Shown: positions 8,902 to 18,694 of the stretch, in pieces
How positions within the stretch are numbered: the stretch's first letter is position 1
Layout: each line of letters opens with the position of its first letter
NCBI RefSeq assembly: GCF_003340495.1
Contig: NZ_QASA01000001.1
Location: 310,001 to 374,000, forward strand
Direction: 5' to 3'
DNA length: 64,000 nucleotides
Source: Adhaeribacter pallidiroseus
Lineage (GTDB): Bacteria > Bacteroidota > Bacteroidia > Cytophagales > Hymenobacteraceae
Notes under the pieces: generated by a model
Database searches by the model: none
Told to the model about the DNA's origin: nothing
Seen by the model: only the letters and a program-made list of their open reading frames with translations
Made by a program: the position numbers and the translations under genes

Positions 8902-11900
8902 TTATTGTTTCTTGATAATCTGCAGCGGTTTAAAACTTTGCCCTTCCGAAACGGCTTTCAGGTAATACATGCCATCTGGTAAAGTAGATAAATCCACCTT
9001 TAATTCGCCAGAGCCGGTAACTATAGCCGCTTTTTGCTGGTAGATCTGACTGCCTTTAAAATTAAAGATTTGTACCGTAACATCTGAGACATCCTGGGCT
9101 TTAATAGCCACGGTAAACTTACCATTTCCTGGGTTCGGATAAGCGAATACATTAATAGCAGCGGTATCTGAAGAACTGCCGCCTACTACTGTAAAAGTAA
9201 CTTTTTGCGCCATACCGGCTACTCCGGTGGCATTAATACCGGAATAAGGCGTAACAGTAAGCGTGTGCTTGCCCACCGGAGGTGTCCAGGATCTGTACGT
9301 TAACTTTCGGCGGTCGTCGCCGGCTAAAGCGTAAGGCAAATAGTTCTCCGTGGTTTTATTCTTATTTAATTGAAAGACCACACTACCCACCGACATCGGC
9401 GAGGTATTGGCCCGGATGTTCAGTTTACGGCCAACTTTATCTAAATCAATAGTGCTGCCATCTTTCACTTCGTTAATATCCTGACCAGTTTCGGCGTTTA
9501 CTAAAGTAAGATTAGAAACAGCCTGGTAGCCTTTCTGAATGGCTATATCGTCTATAGCCCAGCCCCAACTGGTTAAAAAGCCATCAGAATGTAATCTAAA
9601 ACGAAAGAAAACGGTGTCGCCGGGCGCAAAAGCATTGAGAATATTAACCGAGTGATTCACGTATAAATCGCTGCTGCCGGCTGCTTCATTATCGAAAGCC
9701 TCGCGCCATTTAGCGTTGTAATCAGCGTTATAGCCATCTTCCAACCTTTTCCAGGTAATGCCGTCTTTGGTGCCTTCCACAATTACAAAATCAAAAAAGC
9801 CCGAGCTGCCATAAGGAGCCCCAGGATCGCCGGGTTCCACAAGGGCTACATCTTTGTATTGAAAAGTAGCATTTTTATCGGCCACAATAATGGGCGTTTT
9901 TAGCTGGTACGTAGAATCAGTACTTACCGTATAAGGATGTTTAGAATGGATAGCTGCATTGGAAAAGCCTGGTTCTTGGCGAACAGAGAAACCCGGACCA
10001 AAAAAGTCAGTAGAAGCTTTATTGAAGTTATTGGTATAAACGTAAGCGGGAGGAATATTAAAGAAATCAATGGATTTAGCTGTAGATACTAATCTTTTAC
10101 CGTTCAGGAACGAGGTGAAGTACACTTCGGTAGGGCCGGCCTGGTTATAGGTAAACTGAAAAACTGTATCCAATACAGCGGTTTTACCTAATTTTTTAAA
10201 TCGTTTATCGTTGATGTAAACAACCGTAGAATCGTAGCGATTTCTTAAAGAAGCATCTACTACCAATTTACCATTTACTGCCACTCGTAAAGCATTTAAA
10301 TAAGGCACAAACACTACTGTTTGCTCTACCTCCGGAATAGTGGCCGACCAAATTCCGCGACCGTGGGTAGCTACTACTACCTGGTCGTCAACAATTTTTA
10401 ATTCCCAAATAGAAACATTAGGCAATCCGTTTTTAGCTAAAGCCCAGTTTTTACCCCCATTCGTGGAAGTTACTAATCCAATTTCGGTACCTGCCCAAAT
10501 AATGTTGGGATTATGCGGCATTACCAAAAGGCTGTAAACGGCTACGTCCGGAAAGCCATTGCTGCTTTTATTGTTTTTGCTAAAACCGGAGATATCATTC
10601 CAGGTCTTACCTAAGTTGCTCGTTTTTAAAATTTTTGGAGAGCCCGCAATAGAAAACAAGGCAAAGGCGGTAGAGTCTTCGGTGGGGTGGGTAGCCAATC
10701 CGGTTAAGCGGCCTAAAACCGCATCGGGATAATTGCTGGTGGCTTTAAAGCTTTTGCCTCCGTTGGTGGATACATGCACGCGGCCCGCGCTGCCAATGGA
10801 GTGGCCGGCCCAAATATATTGCGGGTTGTTTTCTGATACTTTTACATCACCGGCCAAACCGTTATAATCCCATAATTCCGAGATTGGCGTGAGTTTCCAG
10901 TTAGCTCCAAAATTATCCGACACCCATACGCCAGAAGCGCCAATAGTGTACAGTACATCCGGATTAGACGGGTTCGTAGCCACTTGGGTAATAAAAGGAC
11001 CCCGGTCGTCAACATCGGTAAGTCCACCACTAGCCGCGGACCAAGTAGCACCGCCATTTACCGACCGGTAGAAGCGGTTATTGTAAATAGAACCAAGAAT
11101 TTTGTTTGGATTAAAATAATTCCAGGATACTTCAAAACCATCGCCGCCGAGTTGGGCTACGTAGTTAGAGTTGGCCGAAGCTTGCTTTAAACTGGGCGAA
11201 CGCCAGGTACCATTATCCTGGGTGCCCCCAATATATTCGTCGGCTTTGGGTTTTTTATCTACCCCGTAAAACTGGGTGGTATTGTAGCCATCGCCCGCAA
11301 AAATCCAGGAATTTTGCGCATATCCTGGGTCCGTATCGGGTTTAGATACGTACACTCCACCGTCGTTAGCGTCTAAAATTTTAAAAATTTTGCCCGCTGT
11401 ATCGGTATTTATAAAAACCAGATTATGATGGTCCGGGTGCACATAGGCGTTTTTGCCACCAAATTCGTTGTAAGAGTCGCTGATGTTTTGAGTAATCCGG
11501 AGCCGGGTAGTTAACTGCGCATTGTTAATAACCAGTTTAGATTCCGGTAATTTATTAGGGTTCCAGGTGGCACCGTCGCGTAAAATAGGCCAGAGCAAAT
11601 ACATATTGTTATACTGGTGTCCGCCATTCTGCGCAATGTTTTTGTTTGATTTTTCGGCGTAAGGCGTTGTGTGAATAAAAATATATTCGCGGCGCTCTAC
11701 AGTACCTTTATTTTCTAATAAATTAAATTTGCCGTCTTCCTGCTGGTCCCGGAACGAAACCATTAGTTGTTTTTTATTAGTTATATCCCAGACTTCAAAA
11801 GGAACTTCTACGTAATCGCGGTATTTAAAATCGGCGGCCGGTACCCCGGCTCCTCGGCCATCTACGGTAAAGCGGTGCGCTTTCTGAGCTTTGCCGGGGC

Positions 11901-13482
11901 CAAATCGTAGCTCCACACTTACAAAATCGGCAGCGGGCACTGTTCCTAGCACTAATTTACCGCCAAAAGCTTGGCCACCTAAGTTAACAAAGTCCAGGAA
12001 CGGCTGGGTATTTATTTCTTCTACGCTGGTGATAATAGGGTCAGGCGTTTTACCAGTACCATTGGTTATCGTCATTTTCCAGAGTTGTACACCACCCAGG
12101 TACACTATATTTTTATTATATGGATGTACCCGTAACGTATTATCGTACCAACCTTGGCCCCGGAGCCAGTTTACATTTGCTTTGTTTGCCTCTTCCAATA
12201 CGAGTTGCCAGTTAGCGCCGCCATCCCTCGACAAATATAAATCCGAACCACTTTGGCTTAACGTTCCTTCGGCCGCAGCATAAAGCCAGGAAGGATCGGT
12301 GGGAGCAACGGCTATTTCTACCCGGCCAGCCGGATACATGCCTTTATTAGCCAGAAACCAGGTTTTACCCGCGTCCGTAGATTTAATAACACCAGTGCCA
12401 TTCACGGAGCCATATTGAATTTTAAAATTATTGGGGTTGGCCACCAATTGCTGAATAGGAGCGGCTAATGCTAAAACCGCAGACCAGGAGCTGCCCCCAT
12501 CCATGGACCGCATAATCCAGGAGGTAGGGGCGCCAACATTTACCAGGTTATAACTGCCAACACTGGTGCAAGCCAGTAAAACATTCGCATTATCCGGGTC
12601 CACGATCAGGCGGTTAATATTTTTAAATTCTTGCTTGCCGGCGGTAGCATTTAATTGTTTCCAGGTTTCCCCCCCATCCGTAGATTTAAAAATACCATCG
12701 CCGTTTACAGCATCGGCATTAAAAAAGCCACCTTCGCCGGTGCCCGCATAAATAATGTTGGGGTTGGATCGTGCCATGGCCAGGGTAGTAGTAGCTAAGT
12801 TGGGCAAATCCGGTGTTTTGTTTTTCCAGTTACCTCCGGCATCGGTGGTTTTCCAGATGCCGCCGCCGGCTGAGCCCGCGTACCAGATTCGTTCGGGATT
12901 GTCCGGGTGGGTGAGCAGGCCGCGGGTGCGTCCGGGTACGTTGGCGGGGCCACGCTCCGACCAGGAGATGTTCATAGCAGTAGCATTAACCTTTGCGGTT
13001 GCACTTACTTGCTGTTGAGCCGTGTATAGTTCGGTTAGCTTATAGTTTAACTTATAAGCCGGGGCTTTCTCGCCTTCCCGGGTGCGAATCATTCTTTGGT
13101 ACTCGGCGTATTTATCTGGTTTATCCGATTTTACATATCCTTTTTTCCGGCGCTCCCGTTTGCGGATTTTTTCTAATAATTTTATTTCGGCAGGAGTGTA
13201 TTCTGTTTTGTGCTTTACCAACGTTTCTTCGTCAGATGTTAAAACAACTTGCTCCACCGGTACCGAGGAGCTGGAAATTTTGGCGAACGAAGGCTGAGGG
13301 GTTGCTTCATTTTCTGTAATTAAACGATACCTGTTTGGTTTGCCGGAAGTTTGGTTTTTTCCTATGGCAGTTAAATTACCGGGCGAGGTAAGCTGGTCCG
13401 ATTGCCCAGGTTTGCTTTTTAGTAAAAACCAACTAAAAACAACCAGACCCAAAGCAGAAAATAATAAAAGTAAATTTTTCAT
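8902..13482 (-). CDS. Secreted Asp-box/VPS10-like propeller protein with type IX sorting domain
   Basis: A 1526-residue secreted protein. It starts with a hydrophobic signal segment (about residues 4-22) and a charged region. About ten Asp-box (BNR) motifs of the form S-x-D-x-G-x-x-W follow, among them KTTDAGGNW, KSTDGGETW, RSMDGGSSW, KSTDAGKTW, LSRDGGANW and TSTNGGKNW, spread over the region up to about residue 1030. This fits two stacked VPS10/sortilin-type beta-propellers. A beta-sandwich section follows, possibly carbohydrate-binding or MAM-like (WGWAIDDIAIQKG). The last 80 residues (NVFAYPNPGNGKFTVAIK ... LPDGMYYLKAVS) are a type A C-terminal domain of the type IX secretion system. The role may be glycan binding or hydrolysis outside the cell; catalytic residues cannot be assigned. 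The next gene upstream starts 63 bases away on the same strand. Confidence 0.85.
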   Translation of the reverse strand: MKNLLLLFSALGLVVFSWFLLKSKPGQSDQLTSPGNLTAIGKNQTSGKPNRYRLITENEATPQPSFAKISSSSVPVEQVVLTSDEETLVKHKTEYTPAEIKLLEKIRKRERRKKGYVKSDKPDKYAEYQRMIRTREGEKAPAYKLNYKLTELYTAQQQVSATAKVNATAMNISWSERGPANVPGRTRGLLTHPDNPERIWYAGSAGGGIWKTTDAGGNWKNKTPDLPNLATTTLAMARSNPNIIYAGTGEGGFFNADAVNGDGIFKSTDGGETWKQLNATAGKQEFKNINRLIVDPDNANVLLACTSVGSYNLVNVGAPTSWIMRSMDGGSSWSAVLALAAPIQQLVANPNNFKIQYGSVNGTGVIKSTDAGKTWFLANKGMYPAGRVEIAVAPTDPSWLYAAAEGTLSQSGSDLYLSRDGGANWQLVLEEANKANVNWLRGQGWYDNTLRVHPYNKNIVYLGGVQLWKMTITNGTGKTPDPIITSVEEINTQPFLDFVNLGGQAFGGKLVLGTVPAADFVSVELRFGPGKAQKAHRFTVDGRGAGVPAADFKYRDYVEVPFEVWDITNKKQLMVSFRDQQEDGKFNLLENKGTVERREYIFIHTTPYAEKSNKNIAQNGGHQYNNMYLLWPILRDGATWNPNKLPESKLVINNAQLTTRLRITQNISDSYNEFGGKNAYVHPDHHNLVFINTDTAGKIFKILDANDGGVYVSKPDTDPGYAQNSWIFAGDGYNTTQFYGVDKKPKADEYIGGTQDNGTWRSPSLKQASANSNYVAQLGGDGFEVSWNYFNPNKILGSIYNNRFYRSVNGGATWSAASGGLTDVDDRGPFITQVATNPSNPDVLYTIGASGVWVSDNFGANWKLTPISELWDYNGLAGDVKVSENNPQYIWAGHSIGSAGRVHVSTNGGKSFKATSNYPDAVLGRLTGLATHPTEDSTAFALFSIAGSPKILKTSNLGKTWNDISGFSKNNKSSNGFPDVAVYSLLVMPHNPNIIWAGTEIGLVTSTNGGKNWALAKNGLPNVSIWELKIVDDQVVVATHGRGIWSATIPEVEQTVVFVPYLNALRVAVNGKLVVDASLRNRYDSTVVYINDKRFKKLGKTAVLDTVFQFTYNQAGPTEVYFTSFLNGKRLVSTAKSIDFFNIPPAYVYTNNFNKASTDFFGPGFSVRQEPGFSNAAIHSKHPYTVSTDSTYQLKTPIIVADKNATFQYKDVALVEPGDPGAPYGSSGFFDFVIVEGTKDGITWKRLEDGYNADYNAKWREAFDNEAAGSSDLYVNHSVNILNAFAPGDTVFFRFRLHSDGFLTSWGWAIDDIAIQKGYQAVSNLTLVNAETGQDINEVKDGSTIDLDKVGRKLNIRANTSPMSVGSVVFQLNKNKTTENYLPYALAGDDRRKLTYRSWTPPVGKHTLTVTPYSGINATGVAGMAQKVTFTVVGGSSSDTAAINVFAYPNPGNGKFTVAIKAQDVSDVTVQIFNFKGSQIYQQKAAIVTGSGELKVDLSTLPDGMYYLKAVSEGQSFKPLQIIKKQ

Positions 13483-13544
13483 AGTAAAACAGTTATAAAA
13501 GTAAGTTCACTAGTTTAACTCCAGTAACAGGTATTCGGCACTTC

Positions 13545-13985
13545 TTAAAGCTTTTGAGCACCGGGCACTAATTTTTGCTGTGTTTCAAGATCGTACAAAT
13601 AATAGTTCTTTGGTTGGTTAAGTTGATTTTGTAAAATTCCTGGAGAGGTTCGTATTTTAAGCTGGGCATTGTTATACCACTCTACCTGGGCATTGGCTAT
13701 TTGATCTTCGTATAGCAGGCGGTTGTCTTTTAACGCAATTACTAAAAAGCGGAGCAAGTGGGTAATGCCTGGTGCCGCCATGGGCTCGCTACTAAAACCC
13801 AAAACCAGGGTATGTGTCTCGTTAAAGGCGTACTGAACTTTGCCGCCGAGTCGGCTTTCGGCTAATTGGCGGTAACCCGAAGAATTTTTCATAGGCACAG
13901 GAACAGTAGTCGCGGAAGTACCCACCGGTTTACAAGCACCCGAAAGAAGCAGCAAAAATAAACTTAGCTGATACAGAAACTCCAT
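13545..13985 (-). CDS. Hypothetical small lipoprotein
   Basis: A 146-residue product from the ATG at 13985 (MEFLYQLSLFLLLLSGACK); a GTG three codons earlier is possible but less likely. The lipobox LSGAC predicts an outer-membrane or periplasmic lipoprotein. The rest is a compact mixed alpha/beta domain with no recognised motif. It lies 62 bases upstream of the large secreted Asp-box protein on the same strand, so they may be co-transcribed and the lipoprotein could assist that protein. Confidence 0.65.
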   Translation of the reverse strand: MEFLYQLSLFLLLLSGACKPVGTSATTVPVPMKNSSGYRQLAESRLGGKVQYAFNETHTLVLGFSSEPMAAPGITHLLRFLVIALKDNRLLYEDQIANAQVEWYNNAQLKIRTSPGILQNQLNQPKNYYLYDLETQQKLVPGAQKL

Positions 13986-14600
13986 AATTGGCACTGTTTA
14001 TAAATACTATTTTGAGCAACAAAACAGGTAATGAACTAATTAAAACAGAGGAGTAAAATCAAACTGTCGGGTTAAGCGCTGCAGCCATTTTTTAAAATTT
14101 ATTGGTGCCAGTAGTAATGGCCAATAAAAATTTGTTTAAGTAACCAAAAACCTGAACCCATTTGAATAAGGCCAAGCTTTTGGGGATAGAAAACCTGTAG
14201 TTTTATCCTGGATGGTTTAAGCTTTACACTTGACTGATCATGAACCGGAAATTCTGGCCAAATAAAGGTGCGAACAGTTGCTAAGCGCAGAAAAATTTAA
14301 AAAATAACAGGAACCTGGGTAAAAATTAAAGCGAACAGTTAAATAGCGCCGTAAAAAATAAATTTCTTTAGAAAATATAAAGTTTAAAAACAGCATACCA
14401 GAACCTTAGTTAATATATAAGCTATTTTTTAGTTATACAAGCTTTTATAAATACTTCTGTCATTTTCCTAATGATGTGGTTGTAAAAACAATTTGGACAC
14501 TTCAGAACAAATCCAGTTGCTGCTTGCTAACATTGGTTTTTGAAGTAAAGTAAAAAAGCCTGGGTTATACGTTTTTACAATAAGGCTTGCTTTAAAATAA
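13986..14600. other. Non-coding stretch upstream of the lipoprotein gene
   Basis: About 600 bases, AT-rich, with no convincing reading frame on either strand. It holds the pair of direct repeats listed at 14270-14355 and ends in the terminator of the gene to the right. Confidence 0.5.
14270..14355. repeat. Two direct repeats GCGAACAGTT-N4-AGCGC
   Basis: GCGAACAGTT occurs at 14270-14279 and again at 14331-14340. In both copies it is followed after four bases by AGCGC and then by an A-run. The copies are 61 bases apart, close to six helical turns. They lie about 285-345 bases upstream of the leftward lipoprotein gene. A binding-site pair is possible but unproven. Confidence 0.4.
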
Positions 14601-14629
14601 AAAAGCCTTCTGTTGGGCAGAAGGCTTTT
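14601..14629 (-). terminator. Terminator of the haem-binding propeller gene
   Basis: Perfect 12-base arms AAAAGCCTTCTG / CAGAAGGCTTTT with a 5-base loop. The leftward strand then runs into a T-tract. It lies 19 bases after the stop of the leftward gene. Confidence 0.85.
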
Positions 14630-14648
14630 AGCGGAAGTTTATCTTTAT

Positions 14649-17600
14649 TTAATTAGAAGCCGCCGCTTTTTTGAGCGAGGTTAAATATTCTACCAGGTTC
14701 ACCAGTTCTTTTTCGGTCATGGCTTGTTGCAGGTTAGAAGGCATTAAAGAAGTTTCCATTTGCTTTTTAGTCGTTACATCGGCTAGGGCGTAACTGGTAA
14801 CGGTACCACCCGGCTGGCGCAAATCTAGCTTATCTTCGGTTTGGCTGGCAATTATACCTACCACCTGGCTGCCATCTTTTAATTTCAATTGGTAACCTTC
14901 GTAGCCAAAACTAATACCGGCATCGGGGTGCAGAATAGATTTGTACAAAGCTTCTTTGGGCAGTTTATTGCCAATTTCGGAAAGTTCCGGACCAAAGGCT
15001 ATTCCTTCACTATTAACTTTATGGCAAGCTACGCACGATTGTGAAAATACGGCTTTGCCATTTACCGGATCGCCGGTTAAAGTAGCTAATTGATCAATCG
15101 GAGGAAGCGGCTTCCCTTCCCGGGACGGAGTTTTTAAATATTGAGCTGCTTCGGTTCGGATGTTTTCCCGCCAGGAATTTAGTAAAACGCTGCCCGCCGC
15201 CTGCTGCATTTCCGGACTTAACTTGTTATTTTTAACAATAGCCAGCAAGCGCGCTTCGCCGGAGCCACCCCGGCCAATTTTCTTTAAAGCCATTTTGCGT
15301 ACTTCCGCGCTACGGTTTCCGTTCAGGGCTACATCTTCGAGTAACTCCTGGGCTTTTTTATCTTCGTAGCGGCCCATCGCGGTTATCAGGGCCAGGGCAG
15401 GTTCGTCTTTGCCGTTCAAAACTTTCATAATCTGGTCCGGACCGGTGCGCAGCAAAATTCTGGAAGCTTCTATACCGGTCTCAGATTCGGGTTGGGTGGT
15501 AGCTAACTGTACCAATTCGGCATTTTGATCTTTTACCTCAAAGCGTTTTACCAGTTGCACAAATTGGTTCTGACCTCTTACGGTTTGCAAGGCTCGTTTT
15601 AAAGCGCTTTGCACCTGCGGGTCGGCGCCGTACTTTTTCGCATCAATGTGGTTTAAGGCCAGCGAAGTAATCTGCGCTTGCTGCGGAGAGTTGCCGTTTA
15701 ACAAACCAATTAAAATTTGCTGCTTCGCATCATCTTCGGGGTAAAAATCGAAAGCCCGGAAATAGCGCGGCCGTTCTTTTTCGGTAACGGAAGCTTGGGT
15801 AATAATGGTGGGCAACATTTTCAGCGCTTCCGGAGTGCGGGCCCGCCAGATAATATCGCGATTGGCTTTATTGCTTAAATCGCGGTTGCTTTGTTTTTGC
15901 CAGGCGGCTAAGAATGTATCCCAGTGTAAATCCGCGCCGATACCCAAAGCTTCCAGGTACCAGCGATCCTGCCCATCGTATTGGTTCGCCAACGTGGTCC
16001 AGATTTGGGCGGCTTCCGGCGATTTGTTAAAACGTAAATTAACGGCCACCTCCCGGCGTACCTGTGGCGATGGATCCTGGGCCAGTTTGGTTAAAATCGG
16101 AATGGTGTTCATCTTTAACTCTTCCGCGGCGCGTAAGCCCGCCATCCGGATGTTCGCGTCGGCATCGTTAACGGCGGCATCAATGTACTTTTTGCCTTTT
16201 TTATCCAGCTTGCTCAATAACCAGAAAGCCCGGGCCCGGAACCGGGGATTGCTATCGGATTTAAACATTTTGGCCAGTACTTTCTCGGACTTTTTGCCCC
16301 AGCCCTGTAGTTTTTCGTAAGCTAAGTAACGGGTAGCCAGGTTCGGACTTTTTAAAGCTTCGGCAGCACTGGTCGGAGTAGATAAATCTAATTTAGGAAC
16401 CGTATAGGCGGTGCCCGGTGGCGCTATCCGGAAAATCCGGCCTTTCGCCAGGTCACCGACCTGGTGACCGCCTACGCCCGGGTCGTACCAATCGGCTACC
16501 AACAAAGAACCATCCGGCGCTATGGCTACATCCGAAGGCCGGAACCATTTATCTTCTTTCGTTTTTAAAATATTTACGATTTCGGCTTTATAACCAGCGC
16601 CGTCGTTTTGCACCGGATAAGCGCGTACCACGTTCGGGCCGGCATCCGAGTGAATCATCTGACCCTGAAACTGGCTGGGCAGCAAATTCCCTTCGTACAG
16701 CACCATGCCGGTAGGCGAACCCGCTCCGGTTTGTAATAAGTTAGGTACCACGCCCGGGTCGTTTAAATGCCAGTGGCGTAAAGGTATTTCTTCTTCCAGG
16801 TTGGTGCGCGGCGATTGCCAGCTGGCACCGGTAATTTGGTCCTGGTAGCCGTAGTTGCCGTAAGGCATCACGTAGTTAATACGCACCCCGCGATTGCCAT
16901 CGTCATCGTTATCCGACTGCCACAAAGTACCGTAGGAATCCACGGCTACTTCGTAGTTGTTCCGGAAGTTATGGCCCAGTACTTCAATGTTAGAGCCATC
17001 CAGGTCGCAGCGGAAAACCATGCCTTGGCGGTAGGGCTTGCCGTTATTGGCAATTTCGTTGCCTTCGCGGTCTACCAGCGGTTTGCCGTTTTTGTCTTTA
17101 ATTTGCTGGCCTTCGTTGCCAAAGTTAAAATACAGTTTGCCATCGGGGCCAAAGGTAAAAGCGTGCACGGCGTGGTCGTGTTGCTCGCCGCCTAAACCGG
17201 TAAATAGTAAATCTTTTTTATCCGCTTTATCGTCCCCGTCGGTATCAGTAAACACAAATACGTTGGGCGATACCGATACAATTACCTTGTTACCCAGTAC
17301 CGCAATACCCAACGCTGCGTTTACGTCGTTGCCCTGGTAAAATACTTTTTCTTTATCGGCTTTGCCGTCACCGTCAGTATCTTCCAGAATCAGAATGCGG
17401 TCGCCTGCTTCCTGACCCTTGTTTTTAGGATTAAGTTTGGGCCGGTAATTTACGCCTTCGCATACCCAAATCCGGCCTTTGGCGTCAATATCCATGTTGG
17501 TAGGGTTGCGCAGCGAAGGCTCCTGGGCAAATGTTTTTACTTCCAGGCCGCTGGCTACTTCAAAGCCTTTGGTTAGATCATCATCGGCGGGACGGATTTT

Positions 17601-17735
17601 GTAGATATTGGTGCTAAACGCGGCACTCACGCACAATAAGCCGCCAACTAATAAGCGGCTTTGGGTGCTTCGCAGCGAAAGCCTTTTTCTGAACTGCCCG
17701 GATTGTTGCTCGGCAAATTTACCTTTCTTACTCAT
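14649..17735 (-). CDS. PVC-type beta-propeller / HEAT-repeat / cytochrome c protein
   Basis: A 1028-residue exported protein starting at the ATG at 17735. After a signal segment (LLVGGLLCVSAAFS), residues about 50-440 are a beta-propeller of the putative membrane-bound dehydrogenase type, rich in D-x-D-G-D-G metal loops (EDTDGDGKADKEK, TDTDGDDKADKKD). Residues about 455-860 are HEAT-like helical repeats. The C-terminus (about 890-1025) is a class I cytochrome c domain with one haem site, CVACH at residues 901-905, and a methionine-containing tail typical of the Planctomycetes/Verrucomicrobia putative haem-binding family. The layout suggests a periplasmic sugar or alcohol dehydrogenase passing electrons to haem c; the substrate is unknown. 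It follows a TIM-barrel protein gene by 26 bases, so both form one operon. Confidence 0.85.
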   Translation of the reverse strand: MSKKGKFAEQQSGQFRKRLSLRSTQSRLLVGGLLCVSAAFSTNIYKIRPADDDLTKGFEVASGLEVKTFAQEPSLRNPTNMDIDAKGRIWVCEGVNYRPKLNPKNKGQEAGDRILILEDTDGDGKADKEKVFYQGNDVNAALGIAVLGNKVIVSVSPNVFVFTDTDGDDKADKKDLLFTGLGGEQHDHAVHAFTFGPDGKLYFNFGNEGQQIKDKNGKPLVDREGNEIANNGKPYRQGMVFRCDLDGSNIEVLGHNFRNNYEVAVDSYGTLWQSDNDDDGNRGVRINYVMPYGNYGYQDQITGASWQSPRTNLEEEIPLRHWHLNDPGVVPNLLQTGAGSPTGMVLYEGNLLPSQFQGQMIHSDAGPNVVRAYPVQNDGAGYKAEIVNILKTKEDKWFRPSDVAIAPDGSLLVADWYDPGVGGHQVGDLAKGRIFRIAPPGTAYTVPKLDLSTPTSAAEALKSPNLATRYLAYEKLQGWGKKSEKVLAKMFKSDSNPRFRARAFWLLSKLDKKGKKYIDAAVNDADANIRMAGLRAAEELKMNTIPILTKLAQDPSPQVRREVAVNLRFNKSPEAAQIWTTLANQYDGQDRWYLEALGIGADLHWDTFLAAWQKQSNRDLSNKANRDIIWRARTPEALKMLPTIITQASVTEKERPRYFRAFDFYPEDDAKQQILIGLLNGNSPQQAQITSLALNHIDAKKYGADPQVQSALKRALQTVRGQNQFVQLVKRFEVKDQNAELVQLATTQPESETGIEASRILLRTGPDQIMKVLNGKDEPALALITAMGRYEDKKAQELLEDVALNGNRSAEVRKMALKKIGRGGSGEARLLAIVKNNKLSPEMQQAAGSVLLNSWRENIRTEAAQYLKTPSREGKPLPPIDQLATLTGDPVNGKAVFSQSCVACHKVNSEGIAFGPELSEIGNKLPKEALYKSILHPDAGISFGYEGYQLKLKDGSQVVGIIASQTEDKLDLRQPGGTVTSYALADVTTKKQMETSLMPSNLQQAMTEKELVNLVEYLTSLKKAAASN

Positions 17736-17761
17736 TACCAAAATTTTAAAAATTTAAAAAA

Positions 17762-18694
17762 CTAGGCCACACTAAAATCATCCGAAGCTACGTAGGCGTT
17801 AATCACAGCTTTTTCGCCTTCTTTACCGGGAGCAGCATTGCCGTGTTCCATGCCCATAACGCCTTTGTAGCCTTTTTTGTAAATGTGTTCAAATACTTTT
17901 TTATAGTTTATTTCACCGGTAGTGGGTTCTTTCCGGCCCGGTTCATCACCAATTTGGATGTAAGCAATTTCGTCCCAGCATTGATCCATGTTGTAAATCA
18001 GGCGACCTTCGTTTTTCTGCATGTGGTAAATGTCGTACAGGATTTTGCAGGCCGGGCTTTTTACACCTTTGCAAATCATGTAGGTTTGATCGGAATAGCG
18101 CAGAAATAAATTTGGCGAATCGCTGAGTGGTTCCAGTACCATTACCATATTATTCGGTTCCAGAATTTCCGCTCCGCGTTGCAAGGCTTCAATTACGTTG
18201 CCAGTTTGGATGCCAATGGGTATATCGCGGTGAAAATCGCCGGGTACTACGGTCATCCATTTAGCATTTACGCGCTTAGCGGTTTCTACGGCTTTTTTGC
18301 AGCCATTCAGAAAAATATCAATGTATTCTTTTTTGCCGGCCGCTAAGGTGTTTTGCCCATTGCCGCCTTTATCCACTACAAATACACCCATGGTCATACC
18401 TAATTTGGCCAGGGTTTCGCCAATTTTAGTTTGTTCGGCGGGCGGGCGGCCCATCATGCCATTATCTTCCAGAGCCATAAAACCATTGTCGGCCATAAAC
18501 TTAAGCTGATCTACCACATCGTCGCCGGCGCTGTTTTTAAACATCCCAAAGTGGGGGGCGTAGTTTAGCTTAAACTTCCGTTTGGGAGCAACTGCTAAGG
18601 AGGCAGCCTGTAGTTCCGGACTAAGCGCAGCCGAACCTAAGGCCACGGCAGCACTGGCAGCTAAGCCTTTTTGAAAGAAATTTCTACGGTTCAT
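17762..18694 (-). CDS. Tat-exported TIM-barrel isomerase (hydroxypyruvate isomerase-like)
   Basis: A 310-residue protein of the xylose-isomerase-like TIM-barrel family. The N-terminus MNRRNFFQKGLAASAAVAL carries a twin-arginine motif, an Ala-rich hydrophobic stretch and a likely cut after LQA, so it is probably exported folded. Metal-binding candidates are E-x-L in VLEPLSDSP, the D/H pair in ILYDIYHMQ and the E in IQIGDEPGRKEP; GMEHGN near the end fits the fourth ligand. Hydroxypyruvate isomerase is the nearest name, but the export signal and context make a sugar-acid or keto-sugar isomerase more likely. It is the first gene of the operon with the propeller/cytochrome c protein. Confidence 0.85.
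   Translation of the reverse strand: MNRRNFFQKGLAASAAVALGSAALSPELQAASLAVAPKRKFKLNYAPHFGMFKNSAGDDVVDQLKFMADNGFMALEDNGMMGRPPAEQTKIGETLAKLGMTMGVFVVDKGGNGQNTLAAGKKEYIDIFLNGCKKAVETAKRVNAKWMTVVPGDFHRDIPIGIQTGNVIEALQRGAEILEPNNMVMVLEPLSDSPNLFLRYSDQTYMICKGVKSPACKILYDIYHMQKNEGRLIYNMDQCWDEIAYIQIGDEPGRKEPTTGEINYKKVFEHIYKKGYKGVMGMEHGNAAPGKEGEKAVINAYVASDDFSVA

Noticed and set aside
11891-12283. 130-codon frame opposite the Asp-box gene
   Set aside because: Antisense shadow of a gene with strong repeated motifs; the product is Pro/Ser-rich nonsense.
15805-16320. 171-codon frame opposite the propeller/cytochrome gene
   Set aside because: Antisense shadow of the HEAT-repeat region; no recognisable domain.
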